A DNA stretch of 64,000 nucleotides from NCBI GenBank assembly GCA_934702375.1, contig CAKUYE010000011.1, positions 1 through 64,000 on the forward strand. The letters are read 5' to 3'. A model generated the notes under the pieces. That model searched no databases. It saw nothing but the letters and a program-made list of their open reading frames with translations, and had not been told where the DNA came from. Both the position numbers and the translations under genes were made by a program. The DNA comes from an uncultured Bacillota bacterium. GTDB lineage: Bacteria > Bacillota > Dehalobacteriia > UBA7702. Below, piece by piece: positions 58,119-64,000 of this stretch (its first letter is position 1; every line of letters begins with the position of its first letter).

Positions 58119-59075
58119 TTACTTGCAATGAACCAATTCTTTAGCTTTTTCTGCGGTTTGTTCGATTTGGCGTAGGTAATTTTCTATGGAGTGGATGACG
58201 GTGGCGCCGTCTCCCACGGCAGTGGTAATTTGAAAAGAAGATTTGCTCCGGACATCCCCAATGGCGTATAGCCCCGGCATTGCGCAGGCGCAGCCCTCAT
58301 CGGTAAGGATGCGGCCGGTGTCGTCGGTTTCTATTACGCCATCGGCAAAGCCGGTTTCCGGTTTATGGCCGATAAAGAAGAAAACGCCGTCGGTGGGGAT
58401 GACCTCTGCGGCTTCGGTGTCGTTGTGCCGCACCTTTACTCCGGAAACCATGGGGTCTCCCAGAATCTCCAAGGGAGTGCAGTCAGTGTAAAAGGTCACA
58501 TTTTCCTTGTTATGAATCTTATCGACCAAAGCCTTTTGGCCCCGGAAGGTGCTGCGGTGATGAACGAGGTTGAGATGCTTCACAAAGCGCAGCAGAAAGT
58601 CGGCTTCCTGAAAGGCGGTATTGCCGCCGCCGATGAGGGTCACGGTTTTATTGCGGTAAAGGGGGCCGTCGCAGGTGCCGCAGTAGGAAACACCGCGGCC
58701 CTTTAACCGCTCTTCTCCGGGAATCCCCAGCACCTTTGGGGTGGCACCGGTGGCAATGATCACGGTTTGGGCGGTGTATTCTCCCTTGTCGGTGCGGATC
58801 TGCCAGGGGCCGTGTTCCGGTAAAATGGAGATCACCTTTTCCCGAATCTGTTCCGCGCCCCAACGCTTCGCCTGAGCCAGAAATTTTTCGCCCAGGGTAA
58901 AGCCGTCGATCCCCTCGGGGAAGCCGGGATAATTTTCGATTTCATGGGTCAATGTCATTTGTCCGCCGGGAAGGCCCGGTTCGGCAATAAGCACGGAAAA
59001 ACCGGCCCGTGCGCCGTAAATGGCAGCGGTAAGGCCGCCGGGGCCGCCGCCGATGATGAAAATATCGTAGATCAT
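58119..59075 (-). CDS. trxB: Thioredoxin reductase-like flavoprotein
   Basis: A 318-residue FAD/NADPH pyridine-nucleotide-disulfide reductase: FAD-binding IIGGGPGGLTAAIYGARAG, redox-active CGTC in SYCGTCDGPLY (Cys pair about residues 132-135), NADPH site LIGGGNTAFQEADFL, and GLYAIGDVRSKSSFQ. It reduces thioredoxin or a similar partner in the cytoplasm. AAGGAG precedes the ATG. The CGTC spacing is as in TrxB (CATC/CAVC in others). Confidence 0.93.
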   Translation of the reverse strand: MIYDIFIIGGGPGGLTAAIYGARAGFSVLIAEPGLPGGQMTLTHEIENYPGFPEGIDGFTLGEKFLAQAKRWGAEQIREKVISILPEHGPWQIRTDKGEYTAQTVIIATGATPKVLGIPGEERLKGRGVSYCGTCDGPLYRNKTVTLIGGGNTAFQEADFLLRFVKHLNLVHHRSTFRGQKALVDKIHNKENVTFYTDCTPLEILGDPMVSGVKVRHNDTEAAEVIPTDGVFFFIGHKPETGFADGVIETDDTGRILTDEGCACAMPGLYAIGDVRSKSSFQITTAVGDGATVIHSIENYLRQIEQTAEKAKELVHCK

Positions 59076-59163
59076 GGTAAAAACTCCTTTGATCGTTTTC
59101 TTTAGTATGGCTGATTTTTATTAAGGATATCAGATGATCCTAGTATACCACAAAACCGCTTTT

Positions 59164-59204
59164 AAAAAAATACGCTGTGCCTTTCTTTTGGGGAAAGACA
59201 CAGC
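59164..59204 (-). terminator. Terminator of feoAB
   Basis: GCTGTGTCTTTC/GAAAGGCACAGC hairpin followed on the minus strand by GTATTTTTTT. Confidence 0.8.
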
Positions 59205-59224
59205 CTTTGATTTTTCCGGTTTTT

Positions 59225-61579
59225 TTAGGCAAAGCCGAAAAGGGTGCCGAGAAAGTGTATGATAAGGGCGCATACCCAGGCAATGGCGCACTGACCGATG
59301 ACAATGGCAAGAGCCCATTTGCCCCCAAGCTCCCGGCGAATGGCGGCAATGGCGGCAACGCAGGGGGTGTATAAAAGGCAGAATACCAGGATGGTAAGGG
59401 CTGCCAGAGGGGTAAATGCGGTAAGCAGGGCAGCGGTGTTGCCAAAAAGGACCGAAAGGGTCGAAACAACGCTTTCCTTGGCAATAAAGCCTGCAATAAG
59501 CGCCGTGGTGATGCGCCAATCTCCAAAGCCCAGGGGGGCAAAGAGGGGCGCGATAAAGCCGGCGATATTGGCCAGAATGCTGTTATGAGAATCCGCCACA
59601 ACGTTGAGATGAAAATCGAAGGTCTGGAGGAACCAGACAATAATGGTGGCTAAAAAGATCACCGTAAAGGCTCTTTGCAAAAAGTCTTTGGCTTTATCCC
59701 AGAGAAGGTGGCCCACATTTTTTGCTCCGGGCATACGGTAGTTGGGCAGTTCCATTACAAAAGGCACGGCATTGCCTTTGAAAAGGGTGCTTTTGGAGAT
59801 CAGAGCCACCAGAATCCCAACGATGATGCCGGTAAAATAGAGGCCCACCATGACCAGACCGCCGTGACCGGGGAAAAATGCCGCGGTAAAAAATCCGTAG
59901 ATCGGCAGCTTTGCGGTACAGCTCATAAAGGGCGTGAGCATAATCGTCATCTTTCGGTCCCTTGCCGAAGGCAGGGTGCGGCTGGCCATAACGCTCGGTA
60001 CCGAACAGCCGAAGCCGATCAACATCGGCACGATGCTGCGGCCGGAAAGGCCGATCTTTCGCAGGAGCTTGTCCATGACAAAAGCCACCCGGGCCATGTA
60101 GCCGCTGTCCTCCAACATGGAAAGGAAAAAGAACAGCACGACGATGATGGGTACAAAGCTCAGTACGCTGCCGACGCCGTTGAAAATGCCGTCGATGATC
60201 AGAGAATGAAGCACCGAATTCACTCCCCAGGCGGCAAGGGCTTCATCGGCAACGGCGGTAAGGGCTTGAATCCCCGCTTCCAGCAGGGTCTGGAGCCAGG
60301 CGCCGATGACGTTGAAGGTAAGGTAAAAGACCAGCGCCATAATGACGATAAAGGCAGGAATCGCCGTGTACTTCCCGGTGAGGATGCGGTCGATATTGCG
60401 GCTGCGCTGGTGCTCCTTACTTTCCCTTGGTTTCGTTACCGTTTGATCGCATACTTTTTTTATGAAGGAAAAGCGCATATCCGCAATGGCGGCGGCCCGA
60501 TCCAGCCCCCGTTCCTCTTCCATTTGGATGATGATATGCTCGATCATTTCTTCTTCATTTTGGGTGAGGGCAAGATCCTTTCGGATCAGGGGGTCGCCTT
60601 CCACCAGCTTGGAGGCGGCGAATCGAAGGGGAATCTCCGCGGCTTTGGCGTGGTCCTCAATGAGGTGCATGATGCTGTGGAGACAACGGTGCACCGCTCC
60701 GCCGTGATCGTTTTTATCGCAAAAATCTTTTCGCCCCGGAGCTTCCTGATATTTGGCAATGTGGACGCCATGGCGAACCAGCTCTTCAACGCCTTCCCCT
60801 TTGGAGGCCGTGATCGGCACTACGGGGATGCCCAGCATGGTCTCCATTTCGTTGATATGCACCGCACCGCCGTTGCCTCGGACCTCATCCATCATATTCA
60901 ATGCCAATACCATGGGAATATCCAGCTCCATCAGCTGCATGGTCAGGTAGAGGTTACGCTCTATGTTGGTGGCGTCTACAATATTGATGATACAGGTGGG
61001 GTGCTCCCGAAGAATAAACTCCCGCGATACCACTTCCTCGCTGGTGTAGGGGGAGAGGGAGTAGATCCCGGGGAGATCGGTTACTTCCGTTTCCGGATAG
61101 CCCTTGATGGCACCGGATTTTCGGTCTACGGTTACACCGGGAAAATTCCCTACATGCTGATTGGAGCCGGTAAGCTCATTGAACAGCGTTGTTTTTCCGC
61201 AGTTTTGGTTTCCTGCCAGAGCAAAGGTCAGCAGTGTTCCTTTGGGAAGAGGTTTTTCATCCTCTTTTGCATGGTATTTCCCGCTTTCTCCCAAACCGGG
61301 ATGTTCGATATGTTTTTTTAGCTTCTTTTCAACCTTTTCCGCTTCTCTCGGAAGATCTGTTTCTTCGATATCGATCTTTTCAGCATCGGCCAGACGCAAG
61401 GTGAGTTCATAGCCATGGATGCGTAATTCCATCGGGTCTCCCATGGGAGCATATTTCATCAATGTTACTTCTGCTCCGGGGATGATCCCCATATCGAGGA
61501 AATGCTGGCGCAGCGATCCTTCTCCACCTACGGCGGTGATCACTGTCGATTTGCCAACGGCCAGATCGCGCAATGTCAT
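59225..61579 (-). CDS. feoB: Ferrous iron transporter FeoB with fused FeoA domain
   Basis: A 784-residue protein. Residues 1-73 are a FeoA (SH3-like) domain (MTLRDLAVGKSTVI, DMGIIPGAEV), normally a separate gene. Residues ~105-275 are the FeoB G-domain (G1 AGNQNCGKTTLFNELTG, with Cys for the usual Ser; G3 DLPGIYSLSPYTSEE), and a membrane part with Gate motifs (GFGCSVPSVMASRTL, LLYTPCVAAIAAIRRE) follows. It imports Fe(II). Start ATG of the FeoA part; promoter at 61647-61675. Confidence 0.95.
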   Translation of the reverse strand: MTLRDLAVGKSTVITAVGGEGSLRQHFLDMGIIPGAEVTLMKYAPMGDPMELRIHGYELTLRLADAEKIDIEETDLPREAEKVEKKLKKHIEHPGLGESGKYHAKEDEKPLPKGTLLTFALAGNQNCGKTTLFNELTGSNQHVGNFPGVTVDRKSGAIKGYPETEVTDLPGIYSLSPYTSEEVVSREFILREHPTCIINIVDATNIERNLYLTMQLMELDIPMVLALNMMDEVRGNGGAVHINEMETMLGIPVVPITASKGEGVEELVRHGVHIAKYQEAPGRKDFCDKNDHGGAVHRCLHSIMHLIEDHAKAAEIPLRFAASKLVEGDPLIRKDLALTQNEEEMIEHIIIQMEEERGLDRAAAIADMRFSFIKKVCDQTVTKPRESKEHQRSRNIDRILTGKYTAIPAFIVIMALVFYLTFNVIGAWLQTLLEAGIQALTAVADEALAAWGVNSVLHSLIIDGIFNGVGSVLSFVPIIVVLFFFLSMLEDSGYMARVAFVMDKLLRKIGLSGRSIVPMLIGFGCSVPSVMASRTLPSARDRKMTIMLTPFMSCTAKLPIYGFFTAAFFPGHGGLVMVGLYFTGIIVGILVALISKSTLFKGNAVPFVMELPNYRMPGAKNVGHLLWDKAKDFLQRAFTVIFLATIIVWFLQTFDFHLNVVADSHNSILANIAGFIAPLFAPLGFGDWRITTALIAGFIAKESVVSTLSVLFGNTAALLTAFTPLAALTILVFCLLYTPCVAAIAAIRRELGGKWALAIVIGQCAIAWVCALIIHFLGTLFGFA

Positions 61580-61646
61580 GGTGTTTGGCTCCCTTCATTT
61601 CCGTAATTTTGATCCGTTTAGCATCACAAGATGCCGTTTCATTGTT

Positions 61647-61675
61647 AGTATATTTTAACCGCCTGCCAATGTCAA
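61647..61675 (-). promoter_or_regulatory. Sigma-A promoter of feoAB
   Basis: Minus strand: TTGACA (complement 61670-61675), 17 bp, TATACT (complement 61647-61652). The -10 lies inside GTTAAAATATACTAAC, a loose palindrome that a metal regulator could bind; no classical Fur box is seen. Confidence 0.65.
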
Positions 61676-61823
61676 GAAAAAATACAAAATATCAAAGATT
61701 ATTTCAATCTCTGACACGGAAATCAAGTCGATATTGTGAAATTTACATTCGGCTTTGGATATAGCAGCTCAGTTGAATATAAGAAAGCACCGGCTTTTCT
61801 GTATGGAATTTTCGATAGGATGC

Positions 61824-61857
61824 GAAAAAAATCCCTTCCCGAAAATTAGGGAAGGGA
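61824..61857 (-). terminator. Terminator after the 61863 gene
   Basis: TTCCCTTCCC/GGGAAGGGAT hairpin, followed on the minus strand by a T-run (TTTTTTT). 61676-61823 contains nothing recognised. Confidence 0.75.
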
Positions 61858-61862
61858 ATCTA

Positions 61863-62630
61863 TTACCACAAAGGAATACGCAGAGCTTCGGTTTGGTTGT
61901 CGTGGGAGAATACCATATCGGCGTGGTTGTCGGCTTTGTAGTCTACCTCGGCATATTCGTATTGCTCTGCGGTAGCTTTGATTTCGCCGTTTTTCGTCTC
62001 TACGGTGAATAGAGTCATGGTGGGCTGCTCCCGGCCGGTGTTGGTGCAAATCAGCTTGTAATAGGGAGCGTCCTTCGTAATCTCCGGTGTTCCGGCGGCG
62101 ATCCGCCGGCCTTGAGGTACGGGGTCTTTGCTGTTGAAATTTTGAATCAAATCTGCAAAGGCCGTTCCCGTTACGTAGCGATCCTTTTCCTCTTGGGGGA
62201 GGGCCGCCGCAGCGGCTTTCTCAAAGGGTGTGGTCACCTTTACCGATAAAACTCTTTTCAGAGGGATTGCACCTTCAAATTCCGGCAGCCGCTGCCCAAA
62301 GGTGCGCAGGCATACTTCATCACCAAGGTGGATTTTTCCCCTTTGCCAAAAGGGGTAGCTGCCGCTGTCAATGAAAAGAATATCGCCGGCATGGACCGTG
62401 TTTCCTTTCCCTGCCTGCCAAGGCTCGGTATTCGGTTGCATTTCCGTGGTTTCCGTCGCCATGATCTCAAAGCCGCCATCATATTGGGAAATGACGGTGC
62501 CGTAGATTTTGCGATCTGCCAAAAACAGCGTAACGAGATAAAGTGCAACAAGGACAACGATGAAAATGGCAACAATCCGCAGCACCTTCCGCCGCCAAAA
62601 GGCAGCAAAGAAATTCTTGATACCTTCCAT
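61863..62630 (-). CDS. Membrane-anchored protein, tandem paralogue 1
   Basis: A 255-residue protein: a basic start and one transmembrane helix (about 20-42), then an extracytoplasmic domain with repeated features (ISQYDGGFEI, IHLGDEVCLRT, RVLSVKVTTPFE) and a C-terminus ending EALRIPLW. It is unrecognised. It aligns with the gene cut at the window edge over most of its length and weakly with the gene between. AAGGAGGTG precedes the ATG at 62630. Confidence 0.75.
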   Translation of the reverse strand: MEGIKNFFAAFWRRKVLRIVAIFIVVLVALYLVTLFLADRKIYGTVISQYDGGFEIMATETTEMQPNTEPWQAGKGNTVHAGDILFIDSGSYPFWQRGKIHLGDEVCLRTFGQRLPEFEGAIPLKRVLSVKVTTPFEKAAAAALPQEEKDRYVTGTAFADLIQNFNSKDPVPQGRRIAAGTPEITKDAPYYKLICTNTGREQPTMTLFTVETKNGEIKATAEQYEYAEVDYKADNHADMVFSHDNQTEALRIPLW

Positions 62631-62648
62631 AAGCACCTCCTTGTTTGG

Positions 62649-63320
62649 TTACTCCAATATTTTTTGGATTTCGGTGTAATTTAATTGTTTTGCCCGGTGA
62701 GTTACGGTTTTTCCCTCTTTTGTTTCTGTTAGGGCAAACATTGCCTTTTGTGTGCCGGTGTAATTGGTCATGGCCGCATAAATGGTGTGGGAATTTTCCC
62801 CCGGCAGACAAACGTAGCCGGTTTCGCCTGTCGTTAGAAAGCTTTCGGTCATTTCTTGAAGCAGTTCTTTTTGAGAGGTCTCCGGCCGACCGGGAAAATT
62901 GATTGCCGCACCGGGGTAAGCGCCGATGAAATAATGGGCATCGGCATCGGTGAAGATGCTGTAATCCTGCCACGGCCCTTTGTATCGTAAGAAAATAATT
63001 TTGTCCAGAGTGCGGATGCCATCTACGTCGTAAAGGGGGTGGGTGAAAAAATAGATGGAAACCCTCTCGCCCAAAGCGGCCTTTTCTGCTTTTGGATGCC
63101 GGCTTTCATCGATCAGAAACATTTCTGTGTTGGCAATGTTGTTTTTCTTCATGGTTCTTTCGTTCATATGGCTAAGAATCACGGCGGTTTTTCCATCATT
63201 CCTGCCGATGACGATACCATCCACTCTTTCCACGGCAAATATCCCAAAAAAGACAAAAGCCAGTAAGAGGAGGCACCCTAAAAAAATAAATACCCTTTTC
63301 CATAAAATCACTGTTTTCAT
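62649..63320 (-). CDS. Membrane-anchored protein, tandem paralogue 2
   Basis: A 223-residue protein with one N-terminal transmembrane helix (about 8-30) and an outer domain sharing only parts with its neighbours (GIVIGRNDG near the start, ALTETKEGKTVTHRAKQLNY near the end parallel to LFTVETKNG in the others). Unknown function. The ATG at 63320 follows AAAGGGG. 18-33 bp gaps suggest one operon with paralogues 1 and 3. Confidence 0.7.
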   Translation of the reverse strand: MKTVILWKRVFIFLGCLLLLAFVFFGIFAVERVDGIVIGRNDGKTAVILSHMNERTMKKNNIANTEMFLIDESRHPKAEKAALGERVSIYFFTHPLYDVDGIRTLDKIIFLRYKGPWQDYSIFTDADAHYFIGAYPGAAINFPGRPETSQKELLQEMTESFLTTGETGYVCLPGENSHTIYAAMTNYTGTQKAMFALTETKEGKTVTHRAKQLNYTEIQKILE

Positions 63321-63353
63321 AAACCCCTTTATCACCTCTTTTCTTGAGAGCCG

Positions 63354-64000
63354 TTACCATAAAGGAATACGCAGGGCTTCGGTTTGGTTGTCGTGAGAAA
63401 ATACCATATCGGCGTGGTTGTCGGCTTTGTAATCTACCTCGGCATATTCGTATTGCTCTGCAGTGGCTTTGGTCTTGCCGTTTTTCGTTTCTACGGTGAA
63501 TAGGGTCATAAAGGGTCTGCCGTTTTTCGGTGTTTTTGGGCCGGTGTAAATCAGGTAGTACCAAGGAGCATTGGCCTGTTGTTCTAATTTTCCGGCAACG
63601 CCCCAGGTATAAGGTGCGGCATACTCTTTTCCGTTGAATTTTTGAATCAGTGCGGCAAATTCTGTTCCTCTGGCATATTGCGTTAAGGAAGCTTCCGGGA
63701 AGCTTTTTCCCTGGGAATCTTCAAAGGGAACCAGCACTTTTACGGAAAGGACATATCGGAGGGGTAAGACACCCTCGGTATCCGGTAAGATCTGATAAAC
63801 GGTGCGTAATTTTACGGTGTTGCCGATATGCAGCTTTCCGCGATCCCAAGGCGGGTAATTCCCCGGACTAAGCTTGATGACACTGCCGGGATAAAGACAG
63901 CTGAAGGCGTTGTTGAGCCAAGGCTCTGAATCCGGAAACAGGTAGGTTTTTTCTGTAACTGCAATCTCAAAGCTGCCATCCCATTGAGAAATGACGATGC
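63354..64000 (-). CDS. Membrane-anchored protein, tandem paralogue 3 (partial)
   Basis: The reading frame runs to the window edge, so the N-terminus is missing; 215 codons are visible. The visible part starts IVISQWDGSFEI and ends EALRIPLW, parallel to paralogue 1. The last ~50 residues are nearly identical to paralogue 1 while the middle is much more diverged. Function unknown. Confidence 0.75.
   Translation of the reverse strand, partial: IVISQWDGSFEIAVTEKTYLFPDSEPWLNNAFSCLYPGSVIKLSPGNYPPWDRGKLHIGNTVKLRTVYQILPDTEGVLPLRYVLSVKVLVPFEDSQGKSFPEASLTQYARGTEFAALIQKFNGKEYAAPYTWGVAGKLEQQANAPWYYLIYTGPKTPKNGRPFMTLFTVETKNGKTKATAEQYEYAEVDYKADNHADMVFSHDNQTEALRIPLW

Noticed and set aside
59675..61321. 548-codon frame antisense to feoAB
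   Set aside because: His/Gly-rich translation without motifs, fully inside the FeoA-FeoB gene; no ribosome site.

Overview
The window reads as chromosomal DNA of a low-to-mid GC, anaerobic, endospore-forming Bacillota, probably a clostridial lineage. Supporting genes are spoVAC-spoVAD-spoVAE, a cotS/cotSA-like spore-coat pair, an LTA-synthase-like sulfatase, sigma-A promoters of TTGACA-17-TATAAT type, AGGAGG ribosome sites, a membrane-bound Ech [NiFe]-hydrogenase and a type III-A CRISPR-Cas locus. No species is assigned.

Layout. 1-727: a putative type I toxin-antitoxin unit and a candidate short RNA. 728-5275: secreted protein, ABC exporter, histidine kinase and response regulator in one operon. 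5276-8970: repeat-rich DNA around an S-layer-anchored PdaA-like deacetylase and a decayed TipAS regulator. 8971-12231: a RecQ helicase fused to an ADP-ribosylglycohydrolase-like domain. 12293-15799: YbaK/EbsC deacylase, orphan histidine kinase, Na/Pi cotransporter. 15767-16618: more repeats. 16619-24251: csm6, an eight-repeat CRISPR array, a small ORF, csm4, csm3, csm2, csm1/cas10 and cas6, all on the minus strand; no csm5, cas1 or cas2 is intact. 24360-29370: LTA-synthase-like protein, an unknown protein, upp and uraA. 29868-41845: echABCDEF, hypA, hypBFCDE and a lipid-kinase-like gene. 42054-46763: DUF4143 ATPase, TIM-barrel isomerase-like protein, EamA transporter, pncB. 47203-49070: spoVACDE, followed by a cobalamin riboswitch with a promoter and a terminator but no gene. 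49536-51138: small ORF, XRE/S24-like regulator, three tRNAs. 51351-57481: SH3 protein, an FtsX/LolD-type ABC transporter, cotSA-like and cotS-like genes. 57660-61579: DUF4825-like protein, trxB, fused feoA-feoB. 61863-64000: three tandem related membrane-anchored proteins, the last cut by the window edge.

How the genes work together. The Ech/Hyp block is a near-complete module: six Ech subunits make a ferredoxin-dependent, ion-translocating hydrogenase, and HypA-F build its NiFe(CN)2CO centre. The csm genes should make cyclic oligoadenylate (intact GGDD in Csm1) that activates the Csm6 RNase (RxxxxH HEPN motif). uraA-upp salvages uracil, pncB salvages nicotinate, FeoAB imports ferrous iron, and spoVA plus cot genes serve the spore.

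The most unusual material is (1) a dispersed family of roughly 110-120 nt imperfect hairpins whose arms differ between copies but stay self-complementary, arranged in mirrored composites at gene 3' ends; (2) the RecQ-ADP-ribosylglycohydrolase fusion; (3) the gene-less cobalamin riboswitch transcript; (4) a type III-A locus without csm5. All calls come from reading the sequence and translations; no database search or folding program was run.
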